Origin: Cellulomonas humilata
GTDB taxonomy: Bacteria; Actinomycetota; Actinomycetes; Actinomycetales; Cellulomonadaceae
NCBI RefSeq assembly: GCF_030814415.1
Contig: NZ_JAUSVB010000001.1
Coordinates: 930,001-994,000 of the forward strand
Direction of reading: 5' to 3'
Length of the DNA stretch: 64,000 nt
Positions 16,004-26,625 of this stretch are shown piece by piece (the first letter of the stretch is position 1; every line of letters starts with the position of its first letter). Below the pieces are notes generated by a model. That model was not told where the DNA came from. It searched no databases and saw nothing but the letters and a program-made list of their open reading frames with translations. Made by a program: the position numbers and the translations under genes.

Positions 16004-16948
16004 ATGCCGTTCACCAAGAGCCGCGCAAAGATCGAAGTCGACAGCGACAAGCTGGCCGACCTGGGTGCCACGCTCGCCGACGCCGCGAAGAGCGCGAAGG
16101 AGACCGCCGGGACCGCCGCGTCGAGGGCCGGGGATGCTGCCGCCCAGGCCAAGGACTGGACCACCCCGAAGGTCGAGCAGGCCATCGACTGGCTGCTGCC
16201 GCGGGTGGAGCACCTGTACAAGGAGAGCGTGAAGGCAGCCGCGCCGAAGGTGGAGAGTGCGGCCGAGAAGGTGTCGCCCGCCATCGACACGGCGCACGAC
16301 AAGCTCGTCGACGACCTCCTGCCCAAGCTGGTCGCCGCGATGAACGAGGCCGCGGTCCGGGCCGGCGCGGCGGTCGAGCAGGCCGCCGACAGCGCCGCCA
16401 AGGGTGGCAAGAAGCAGGCAGCGGCCCTCGCCGCGGCCGCCGAGGCGGCGTCCGGCAAGAAGAAGCACACCGGCGCCAAGGTCTTCTGGCTGCTCGCCGC
16501 GCTCATCGGCATCGGTGCGGGGGTCGCCGCCTGGACGCGTTCGCGCTCGAGCGTGGACCCGTGGGCCGAGCCGTGGGAGCCGACGGACGCCGGCACCGCG
16601 CACGCCCGCGTGGGCGATGCGGCCGACGCGGTCGGGGAGGCGGCGGGCAGCGCCGTCGCCAAGGGGCGCGACGCCACGCGCAAGGCCGCCGAGAAGGTCA
16701 CGGCCGTGACGGACGCAGCCAAGGAGAAGGTGGCCGACGCCACCGAGAAGGTGGCCGAGGCGACCGACGCCGCCAAGGAGAAGGTTGCGGGCGCGACGGA
16801 CGCGGCGAAGAAGGCCACGACGCGGCGCACGACGAAGCCGGCGGACGACGTCACGGCCCCCGCGGTCGTCGACTCCGGCGCCGCTGCGGTCGTGGACCCC
16901 ATCCCGGACCCGGTGCGTGACCTCGAGGAGCGAGACAAGCAGGTCTGA
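16004..16948 (+). CDS. Helical-repeat (apolipophorin/LEA-like) membrane protein
   Basis: A 314-residue protein starting MPFTKSRAKIEVDSDKLADL. Much of it is amphipathic Ala/Lys/Glu helix of the type DAAKEKVADATEKVAEATDA, in roughly 11-residue repeats (about residues 225-275) like LEA or apolipoprotein repeats. One transmembrane helix (about 163-178, VFWLLAALIGIGAGVAAW) lies in the middle, just after a Lys-rich GKKKH segment. It may be a surface- or membrane-associated structural protein. No enzymatic motif is seen. It is transcribed away from ppiA and ends at a strong terminator. GGGAG precedes the ATG at 16004. Confidence 0.75.
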   Translation: MPFTKSRAKIEVDSDKLADLGATLADAAKSAKETAGTAASRAGDAAAQAKDWTTPKVEQAIDWLLPRVEHLYKESVKAAAPKVESAAEKVSPAIDTAHDKLVDDLLPKLVAAMNEAAVRAGAAVEQAADSAAKGGKKQAAALAAAAEAASGKKKHTGAKVFWLLAALIGIGAGVAAWTRSRSSVDPWAEPWEPTDAGTAHARVGDAADAVGEAAGSAVAKGRDATRKAAEKVTAVTDAAKEKVADATEKVAEATDAAKEKVAGATDAAKKATTRRTTKPADDVTAPAVVDSGAAAVVDPIPDPVRDLEERDKQV

Positions 16949-16961
16949 CGCAGCACCTCGC

Positions 16962-16993
16962 ACGGCCCCCGGTCCCCACGGACCGGGGGCCGT
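16962..16993 (+). terminator. Terminator after the helical-repeat protein gene
   Basis: A perfect 14-bp GC-rich stem (ACGGCCCCCGGTCC with its complement) and a 4-base loop, starting 13 bases after the stop, followed by CGTCGTC. Confidence 0.8.
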
Positions 16994-17002
16994 CGTCGTC
17001 TA

Positions 17003-17016
17003 CCGAAACGTTTTGG
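17003..17016 (+). promoter_or_regulatory. Putative LacI-family operator and promoter of the GH9 cellulase gene
   Basis: CCGAAACGTTTTGG is a 14-bp near-palindrome (12 of 14 positions symmetric) around CG. It directly abuts a -35-like TTGACC at 17020-17025, with CACGAT as possible -10 at 17044-17049, so a bound repressor would block RNA polymerase. Cellulase genes of Cellulomonas and Thermobifida are known to be controlled by LacI-family cellobiose-responsive repressors (CebR/CelR type). The sequence here differs from the classic TGGGAGCGCTCCCA site, so another LacI-family member may act. Confidence 0.55.
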
Positions 17017-17023
17017 CCGTTGA

Positions 17024-20299
<3,276 letters not shown>

Positions 20300-20311
20300 C
20301 CGACGGCACGA

Positions 20312-20352
20312 CGAAGGGCGCCCACCTCGCTGACCGAGGTGGGCGCCCTTCG
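20312..20352. terminator. Bidirectional terminator between cenB and hisF-like gene
   Basis: A perfect 18-bp stem (CGAAGGGCGCCCACCTCG and complement) with a 5-base loop, between two convergent genes. Confidence 0.9.
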
Positions 20353-20366
20353 AGGTTCGGACCGGG

Positions 20367-21164
20367 TCAGTCGGCGCTGTGCACCGGGCGCACCCGCTCG
20401 CCCATCGCGCCGAGCTGCGCCTTCATCTCCTCGACCGACAGGGTGTGCTCGACGCGCGGCGAGTAGAGCATCGAGCTCACGATCGCTCCCGTGGCACCGA
20501 TCGCGAAGGCGTCGCTCACGTGGGTGACCAGCCCTGCACCGCCCGACGCGATCACCGGCAGGCTCACGGCCTCGGTGATCAGCCCGGTGATGTCCAGGTC
20601 GTAGCCGGCACCGGTCCCGTCGCGGTCGATGCTGTTCACCACGATCTCGCCGGCGCCGAGGTCCTGACCGCGCTTCGCCCACTCGACCGCGTCCATGCCG
20701 GTGAACGTGCGCGCACCGTCGATGGCGATCTCGTAGCCGCTGGGGATCTTCGCGGTCTTGTCCACGCGCTTGACCTGCATGCTCAGCACGATGCACTGCC
20801 GGCCGAACTCGACCGACCCCTGCGTGATGATCTGCGGGTTGCGCACGGCCATGGAGTCGATGCTGATCTTCTCCGCCCCCGCGCGCAGGACCTCGTGCAT
20901 GTCCTCGAGGTGCCGGATCCCACCACCGACCGTCAGCGGCACGAAGGTGCGGTGCGCGGCCTTGCGGACCATGGCCAGGTCGATCTGGCGCTTCTGGGCG
21001 CTGGCCATGATGTCGTAGATGACGATCTCGTCGACGTCCTCGTGGTAGAGCCGGTCGGCCAGCTCGGCCGGGTCCCCCACGTCGATGTTGTCCTGGAACT
21101 GCTGGGCCTTGGTGACGCGCCCGTCTTTGACGTCGAAGCAGGCGATCAGCCGGTTAGCGAGCAT
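20367..21164 (-). CDS. hisF: HisF-like cyclase subunit, divergent (non-canonical)
   Basis: A 265-residue (beta/alpha)8 barrel of the HisF family. It keeps the first catalytic Asp (CFDVKDGR, equivalent to Asp11 of T. maritima HisF) and the phosphate-binding motifs GGGI, NSIDRDGTGAGY and ASGGAG. At the second catalytic position, where HisF normally has AIDAKR (Asp130), this protein has SMQVKR, so Asp appears replaced by Gln. The gene is paired only with hisH, overlapping by 11 bases, outside any his operon. HisH/HisF pairs that pass ammonia to other acceptors are known (for example HisH2/HisF2 with WbpG in acetamidino-sugar synthesis). A role outside histidine synthesis is my inference. Confidence 0.8.
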   Translation of the reverse strand: MLANRLIACFDVKDGRVTKAQQFQDNIDVGDPAELADRLYHEDVDEIVIYDIMASAQKRQIDLAMVRKAAHRTFVPLTVGGGIRHLEDMHEVLRAGAEKISIDSMAVRNPQIITQGSVEFGRQCIVLSMQVKRVDKTAKIPSGYEIAIDGARTFTGMDAVEWAKRGQDLGAGEIVVNSIDRDGTGAGYDLDITGLITEAVSLPVIASGGAGLVTHVSDAFAIGATGAIVSSMLYSPRVEHTLSVEEMKAQLGAMGERVRPVHSAD

Positions 21165-21789
21165 CGAGATCCGTCACGTCCTTCATGTCGAGGTCGCAGA
21201 ACGACTTCAGCACCTGCAGTCCGGCGCGCGCGCTCTTCTCGGTGTGGAACTGCGTCGCCATGATGTTCTTGTGCGCGACGGCCGCCGCGAACTCCTGGCC
21301 GTACGTGGTCACTCCGACCAGCGTGGAATCGTCGGTGGGCCGCGCAAAGAATGAATTCACGAAGTAGTAGTAGCCGCCCGGCGTGAATGCGCGGGAAAAG
21401 GGATGGTCGCCGCGCACGTCGACGGTGTTCCAGCCCATGTGCGGCACCCGGACCTGCGTGCTGTCGAACTCGTGCACGCTGCCCTGGAGCCAGCCCAGGC
21501 ACTCGACGTCACCCTCGGCGGAGTGCTCGAACAGCACCTGGAGCCCGACGCACACGCCGAGAAAGCCCTGGCCATCGCCCAGAACCTTCTCGCTGAGGTG
21601 GTCGATCCAGCCCTCCTGGGCCAGCGACTCCATGGTCACGCCAGCGGCGCCGACCCCCGGCAGGATGTACTTGTCGACCTCGTCGCACTCACCCGGCTTG
21701 GCCACGAGCGCGTGCGGGACACCGAGATGTTCGAGCGCATAAGCAATGCTCTGCGAATTACCGGTGCGGTAGTCGATGATCCCGATCAC
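21154..21789 (-). CDS. hisH: HisH-like glutamine amidotransferase subunit
   Basis: A 211-residue class I glutaminase partner of the HisF-like protein. The PGVG oxyanion strand, nucleophile Cys in LGVCVGLQVLF, VPHMGWN, and His/Glu in TQFHTEKS are all present, so ammonia release should be intact. Compared with most HisH proteins, GICLGMQ reads GVCVGLQ and FHPEKS reads FHTEKS. The GTG start at 21789 has no clear ribosome-binding site, but TAGGAT, a good -10 sequence, ends 7 bases before it, suggesting a leaderless transcript. The ABC-2 permease gene ends 44 bases upstream. Local composition includes several A/T-rich codons unusual for this genome. Confidence 0.85.
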   Translation of the reverse strand: MIGIIDYRTGNSQSIAYALEHLGVPHALVAKPGECDEVDKYILPGVGAAGVTMESLAQEGWIDHLSEKVLGDGQGFLGVCVGLQVLFEHSAEGDVECLGWLQGSVHEFDSTQVRVPHMGWNTVDVRGDHPFSRAFTPGGYYYFVNSFFARPTDDSTLVGVTTYGQEFAAAVAHKNIMATQFHTEKSARAGLQVLKSFCDLDMKDVTDLDAR

Positions 21790-21832
21790 TTGCCCAATCC
21801 TACACCGGACACCCGTCTCAAATGTCGGACGT

Positions 21833-22651
21833 TCAGTCGAGGAACAGCGCCCGCAGCCGCACGGTGGTGAACGCCAGACCCAGGCCGATCATCGCGACGA
21901 AGTAGGCCACGTGCGTGAGCATCGAGCCGTCGAGCACCCCGAGCGTCAGGCCACGGACCAGCTCCACGGCGTGCCACAGCGGCAGCGCCTTGATCAGCCC
22001 CTGGATCCATCCGGGGTAGACGGTGATCGGGTAGAACGTGGCCGAGAACAGGAACATCGGGAGCATCACGAAGTTGATCCAGTCCATCTGCTGGAAGGTC
22101 TTCATATAGCTGGTCACAGCCATGCCGACGCTCGCGAACCCGAACGCCACGAGCAGCACCGCGGGGATGGCCAGGGCGGCGGACCACGCGAGGTTCAGGC
22201 CCATGACCTGCATCACGGTCAGGAAGCCGATGGCGTAGACACCGCCGCGCAGCAGCGCGTACGTGATCTCGCCGAACGCGACGTCCAGCGGCCCCAGCGA
22301 CGTGGCGAGCATCCCGTCGTAGAGCTTGCCGAAGTGCATCTTGAAGAACACGTTCCACGTCGAGTCGTACACCGCGCCGTTCATCGCGGAGACGGCCAGC
22401 AGTGCCGGCGCGATGAACGCCGCGTACGAGACGGACGCGCCGTTCGGCAGCTCGACGTCGCCGATGAACGTGCCCAGCCCGAGGCCCATCGCGAGCAGGA
22501 AGAACACAGGCTCGAAGAACCCGGACAGCACGATGACCCAGTTGGTGCTCTTGGTCGCCTTGAGCCCGCGCGCGACCACGGAACGTGCGTTGCGCGCGTA
22601 CAGGGAGCTGATCGTGGCCTTGTGGGTGGGTTCGGTCGTGGTGGTCGTCAT
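21833..22651 (-). CDS. ABC-2 type transporter permease, second subunit
   Basis: A 272-residue membrane protein with six predicted helices and the ABC-2 permease pattern: the C-terminal half carries FLFSATFYPITVYPGWIQ and LPLWHAVELVRG, typical of DrrB/NodJ-like exporters. It overlaps the preceding permease gene by ATGA and is the last of the three transporter genes. With its neighbour it should form the membrane channel of a drug or lipid-linked glycan exporter; the substrate is unknown. Confidence 0.88.
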   Translation of the reverse strand: MTTTTTEPTHKATISSLYARNARSVVARGLKATKSTNWVIVLSGFFEPVFFLLAMGLGLGTFIGDVELPNGASVSYAAFIAPALLAVSAMNGAVYDSTWNVFFKMHFGKLYDGMLATSLGPLDVAFGEITYALLRGGVYAIGFLTVMQVMGLNLAWSAALAIPAVLLVAFGFASVGMAVTSYMKTFQQMDWINFVMLPMFLFSATFYPITVYPGWIQGLIKALPLWHAVELVRGLTLGVLDGSMLTHVAYFVAMIGLGLAFTTVRLRALFLD

Positions 22652-23484
22652 CCGGCCCGCAACCTCCTCACGAACACGCGCCGCGCCATGACCCAGCCGA
22701 CCGCGGCGAGCAGGACGAGGATCGCCAGGTGCCAGCCGACGGGCCACGCACCCGGCGGCGAGCCGTACGAGAGCGTCCGGCCGATCTCGCTCGCGTGCCA
22801 GATGGGCGAGATCCAGCCGATCCACTGCAACCAGACCGGCAGCGTGGTGAGCGGGAAGAACGTGCCCGAGAACAGGAACAGCGGCGTGAAGACGAACCGC
22901 TGCACCAGCGCGAACTGCCCCTTGTCCTCGGTCAGCCCCGCGGAGAACGCCATCAGCGGCAGCCCGAACGCCAGCCCGCCGAGCACCCCGACCAGCGGCA
23001 TGAGAGCCCCGGTCACGGGGTCGCCGACCGCGCCGAACGCCAGGATCAGCAGGTAGTAGATGGTGCAGGTGAACAGCATCCGGAGCACGACCGAGATCAC
23101 CAGCCCCGCGGCGATCTGCGGCGGCGCGACCGGGGAGGCGTTCATGCCCCAGAAGATCCGGCGCCACTTGAACCCGGCCATGATGACGAAGGTGAACTCG
23201 TCCATCGCGACCGTGACCGCGGCGGTGGCCAGCAGCGCGGGCGCCACGAACCACACGTAGTCGACGAGCCCGTCGGCGCCGGACGCGATCGGCTGGTCGA
23301 GGAACGCCGCCAGGCCGAGCCCGATGCCCAGCAGGTAGAGCAGCGGGTTGCCGACGCTGCCGACCACGATGGTCCAGCCGTACGCCTTCATGCCGCGCAG
23401 CTGGTGCTCGGCGATGTACCAGGCGCCGAAGCGCCGCGGCCTGGCCGCGGCCGTGACGGCTGCCTCGGGGAGGGTCGTCGTCAT
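22648..23484 (-). CDS. ABC-2 type transporter permease, first subunit
   Basis: A 278-residue membrane protein with six helices, homologous to its downstream neighbour (FLFSGTFFPLTTLPVWLQ and SPIWHASEIGR match equivalent motifs there). The start MTTTLPEAAV is at 23484, overlapping the ATPase gene stop by ATGA. The two permeases probably form a heterodimer driven by the adjacent ATPase. Confidence 0.88.
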   Translation of the reverse strand: MTTTLPEAAVTAAARPRRFGAWYIAEHQLRGMKAYGWTIVVGSVGNPLLYLLGIGLGLAAFLDQPIASGADGLVDYVWFVAPALLATAAVTVAMDEFTFVIMAGFKWRRIFWGMNASPVAPPQIAAGLVISVVLRMLFTCTIYYLLILAFGAVGDPVTGALMPLVGVLGGLAFGLPLMAFSAGLTEDKGQFALVQRFVFTPLFLFSGTFFPLTTLPVWLQWIGWISPIWHASEIGRTLSYGSPPGAWPVGWHLAILVLLAAVGWVMARRVFVRRLRAG

Positions 23485-24407
23485 TCGATGAGGCTCCGCC
23501 CTGTGAGCCGCAGGAACACGTCCTCCAGGCTGGAGCGTCGTACCAGCGACGTCGTCGGGTGCAGCCCGAGGTCGGTGACGCGCTCGAGCACCGCCTCGCC
23601 GTCCTCCGCGTACAGCAGGACCCGGTCGGGGAGCACCTCGATGCGCTCCACCAGACCGCCCATCCGGACCGCGGCCTCCGCGTTGCGCTCCGACCCGAAC
23701 CGCAGCTCGACCACCTCCCGCGTCGAGTACTGCCGGATCAGCGCCGACGGGCTGCCCTCGGCCATGATCTTGCCCTTGTCGACGACCACGATCCGGTCGC
23801 ACAGCTGCTCGGCCTCGTCCATGTAGTGCGTGGTCAGCACCAGGGTGGTGCCGCGCTCCTTGAGCCGGAACAGCCGGTCCCAGAGCACGTGCCGAGCCTG
23901 CGGGTCGAGGCCTGTGGTCGGCTCGTCGAGCATGAGGATGCGCGGCTCGTTGATCAGCGCCCGGGCTATGGTCAGCCGCCGCTTCATGCCACCCGAGAGG
24001 TCGTCGACCTTGGAGTTGCGCTTCTCCTCGAGCTGCGCGAACCCCAGGAGCTCGTCGGCCCTCGTCGCGCACACGGACCGGGGGATGCCGAAGTAGCGGC
24101 CGTACACGATGAGGTTGTCCCGCACGCGCAGCTCGGTGTCGAGGTTGTCCTCCTGAGGCACCACCCCGAGCAGCGACCGGATCTCCGGGCCGTGCGAGTC
24201 GGGGTCGAGGCCGAGCACGGTCAGGTCTCCCGCCGTGCGCTGCGAGACCGCGCCGACCATCCGCATGGTCGTGGACTTCCCCGCGCCGTTGGGCCCGAGC
24301 AGCCCGAACGACTCCCCGGGCGGGACCTCGAAGTCGATGCCGTCCACGGCGGTGAAGTCGCCGAAACGCTTGGTGAGGCCGTGGGCGGCGATGACGGGTG
24401 CGGTCAC
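23481..24407 (-). CDS. ABC-2 transporter ATP-binding protein (DrrA/NodI-like)
   Basis: A 308-residue ATPase. Walker A is GPNGAGKST, the Q-loop is VVPQEDNLD, the signature is LSGGMKRR, Walker B is ILMLDEP and the H-loop lies in LTTHYMDEAEQ. The C-terminal 80 residues after the nucleotide domain are the regulatory extension of daunorubicin-resistance/NodI-type exporters. The GTG at 24407 (VTAPVIAAHGLTKRFG) is chosen by homology; its ribosome-binding site is weak. First gene of the transporter operon, divergent from the GNAT gene. Confidence 0.88.
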   Translation of the reverse strand: MTAPVIAAHGLTKRFGDFTAVDGIDFEVPPGESFGLLGPNGAGKSTTMRMVGAVSQRTAGDLTVLGLDPDSHGPEIRSLLGVVPQEDNLDTELRVRDNLIVYGRYFGIPRSVCATRADELLGFAQLEEKRNSKVDDLSGGMKRRLTIARALINEPRILMLDEPTTGLDPQARHVLWDRLFRLKERGTTLVLTTHYMDEAEQLCDRIVVVDKGKIMAEGSPSALIRQYSTREVVELRFGSERNAEAAVRMGGLVERIEVLPDRVLLYAEDGEAVLERVTDLGLHPTTSLVRRSSLEDVFLRLTGRSLIE

Positions 24408-24491
24408 AGCGGTCCAACCTAGACGAGAGGACCGACAGCGCCCCAGCGCAATACGGTTGACCGAGGCAGCGCCGCCGGGCAGCCTGCACCG

Positions 24492-25139
24492 ATGGACGAC
24501 CTCTGGCCCCTCGCAGCGCTGCGCGTCCGCAGCGGCGACCTCGAGCTGCGGTACATGGACGACGCTGACATCCACGCCCTCGCGAGGCTCGCGGCCGACG
24601 GCGTGCACGCGCCCGACGCGATGCCGTTCACCGTGCCCTGGACGCGCGGCACGCCGACCGAGGTGTCGCGCAGCGTGCTCACCTACCAGTGGGGTGCACG
24701 CGCGTCGGCCTCTCCGGAGAGGTGGAACCTCGAGCTCGCCGTGGTGCGGGACGGTGAGGTGCTGGGCACGCAGTCGCTCACGGCGCACGACTTCCCGGTC
24801 ACGCGCACCGCGGAGACCGGGTCGTGGCTCGGTCTGCGCCACCACGGACAGGGCATCGGCACCCGCATGCGGCTGATGATCCTGCACCTGCTCTTCGAGG
24901 GGTTCGACGGCCTCCGCGCGACGACGAGCGCGTTCGACGACAACGCCTCCTCGAACGGCGTCACCCGTCGCATCGGCTATGCGCAGAACGGCGCCGAGGT
25001 CCTGGCCCGCGAGGGCAAGCCTGCTACCAGCCGTCGGTACGGGCTGGACCGCGCGACGTGGGACGGCCGACCGGCCGAGCTGCGCCCGGAGGTCGACCTC
25101 GTCGGGGTCGCGGCCGTCCGCGAGCAGCTCGGCATCTGA
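24492..25139 (+). CDS. GNAT-family N-acetyltransferase
   Basis: A 215-residue acetyltransferase of the RimJ/RimL-like subgroup. The acetyl-CoA pyrophosphate loop is in LRHHGQGIGTRMR, preceded by the beta4 strand GSWLGL; AFDDNASSNGVTRRIGY matches the usual 'N-S-N-V-R-E-G-Y' region. Substrates in this group include protein N-termini, antibiotics and small amines; none can be assigned. It is divergent from the ABC operon with an 84-base shared promoter region. Confidence 0.85.
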   Translation: MDDLWPLAALRVRSGDLELRYMDDADIHALARLAADGVHAPDAMPFTVPWTRGTPTEVSRSVLTYQWGARASASPERWNLELAVVRDGEVLGTQSLTAHDFPVTRTAETGSWLGLRHHGQGIGTRMRLMILHLLFEGFDGLRATTSAFDDNASSNGVTRRIGYAQNGAEVLAREGKPATSRRYGLDRATWDGRPAELRPEVDLVGVAAVREQLGI

Positions 25140-25227
25140 CGCGTCCAGCTCGTCGTACGCGCGTCACACGCCGCGTGTCGGTGCCTGCCCCTACGGTGGC
25201 CGCTCCACCACCGACCCGGGAGCGCCG

Positions 25228-25932
25228 TTGCCGAAGTCCCCTGACGAGACCCTCGCGCTGATCCGCACCTTGCTGGCGATCGCCGACGGCGGTTCGCCCC
25301 ACCAGCCGGAGCGTGAGCTCGCCCGGGTCCGCGCCGAGAAGCTCATGCTCCGGCACAGCATCGACGAGGCCGCGGTGCGCATGACGAGCGAGAGCGCGCG
25401 TCAGCCGGTCCGCGCGGAGGTGCACGTCGAGGGATCATGGGTCGCGGACCGGATCGAGCTGCGCAATGCCGTCTATCGCGCGTTCGGCTGTCGCCCGGTG
25501 CGGGTGCGTCGGGATGGTGTCACCGAGTTCGTCGCCTTCGGCTTCGCCTCGGACATGTCGATGGCTGCCGTCCTGACCGCGTCGCTCGAGCCACAGATGC
25601 TGGCGGAGATGTATCGGCACGGCAGCGCGGTGAGCGACAAGCGCACCTTTGCCGCGGGCTTCGCATCGATCGTCGCCGACCGCCTGCGGCAGTTCTACGC
25701 CGAGGTGCTCGTCGTGGCGGAGACCGAGGGCACGTCGAGTGCGCTGGTCCTGGCCGCGCGGGATCGCGACGTCGACGCCGCTGTGGCTGACGCGTTCCCG
25801 GACCTGCGCCGCACGACGCGTCGGCTCTCGGGTCGGGGATGGGCGGCCGGCGCAGCGGCGGGCGCTCGCGCCGACATCGCCGTCTCGGACCGCACGATGT
25901 CCGGGAGCGGCGGGCGCGCCCTGGGGCGGTGA
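25228..25932 (+). CDS. DUF2786 domain protein
   Basis: A 234-residue protein. The first 45 residues (LPKSPDETLALIRTLLAIADGGSPHQPERELARVRAEKLM) fit DUF2786, a short helical domain. The rest is an alpha/beta region of unknown function with an Ala/Gly/Arg-rich tail. The TTG at 25228 is chosen because GGGAG lies 5 bases upstream and the conserved domain begins right there; the open frame extends further upstream but overlaps the GNAT gene. It is convergent with the response regulator, ending 24 bases from it. Confidence 0.7.
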   Translation: MPKSPDETLALIRTLLAIADGGSPHQPERELARVRAEKLMLRHSIDEAAVRMTSESARQPVRAEVHVEGSWVADRIELRNAVYRAFGCRPVRVRRDGVTEFVAFGFASDMSMAAVLTASLEPQMLAEMYRHGSAVSDKRTFAAGFASIVADRLRQFYAEVLVVAETEGTSSALVLAARDRDVDAAVADAFPDLRRTTRRLSGRGWAAGAAAGARADIAVSDRTMSGSGGRALGR

Positions 25933-25956
25933 GTTCTCCCTGGAGGTCCACACCAC

Positions 25957-26625
25957 CTAGCGGTCGTCGGCCGCGTCGTGCACGTAGCGCGCCACCTGCA
26001 CGCGGTTGGTCACCTCCAGCTTGGTGAACACGCTGCCCACGTGCGTCTTCACGGTGGCGACCCCGAGGTGCAGCGACCGGGCGATCTCGGTGTTGGTCAT
26101 CCCGTCGGACACCGCGTCGGCCACCTCCCGCTCCCGTTCGGTGAGGCGCGCGAGAAGCGTGCGGGCCTTGCGTCGCCGGCCGTCGTCGGACGGTCGGGTG
26201 ACCGCCGCGATCAGCTGGTGGGTGACGCTTGGCGACAGCATCGGCTCCCCGAGCGCGACCCGCCGGACGGCGACGACGAGGTCGGCCGGGGCGGTGTCCT
26301 TGAGCAGGAACCCGGAGGCGCCCAGCTGCAGGGCGGTGAGGACCATCTCGTCGGTGTCGAACGTGGTCAGGACGATGATCCGGGCGGTCGTCCCGCGTTC
26401 CTTGAGCCGACGGGTCGCCGCCAGACCGTCCATCCGGGGCATGCGGATGTCCATGAGCACCACGTCCGGCAGCTCGCGGGCGATCACGTCCATCGCGTCC
26501 TGCCCGTCGACCGCCTCCCCGACGACGTCCAGGTCGGGTGCACCACCGAGGATCATCCGCAGCCCGGCGCGCACCAGGGGGTCGTCGTCCACCACGACCA
26601 CGCGCACCGTGCTCACGCCGGCCAC
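25957..26625 (-). CDS. NarL/FixJ-family response regulator
   Basis: A 222-residue two-component regulator. The receiver domain (about residues 7-125) has the acidic pocket VVDDDP and the phosphoacceptor Asp in VVLMDIRMP, with the conserved Thr in LTTFD and Lys in LLKD. A LuxR-type helix-turn-helix follows (LTEREREVADAVSDGMTNTEIARSL, VKTHVGSVFTKL). The GTG at 26625 has GAGG 5 bases upstream; GTG at 26616, overlapping the kinase stop, is an alternative. It is co-translated with the histidine kinase. Confidence 0.92.
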   Translation of the reverse strand: MAGVSTVRVVVVDDDPLVRAGLRMILGGAPDLDVVGEAVDGQDAMDVIARELPDVVLMDIRMPRMDGLAATRRLKERGTTARIIVLTTFDTDEMVLTALQLGASGFLLKDTAPADLVVAVRRVALGEPMLSPSVTHQLIAAVTRPSDDGRRRKARTLLARLTEREREVADAVSDGMTNTEIARSLHLGVATVKTHVGSVFTKLEVTNRVQVARYVHDAADDR

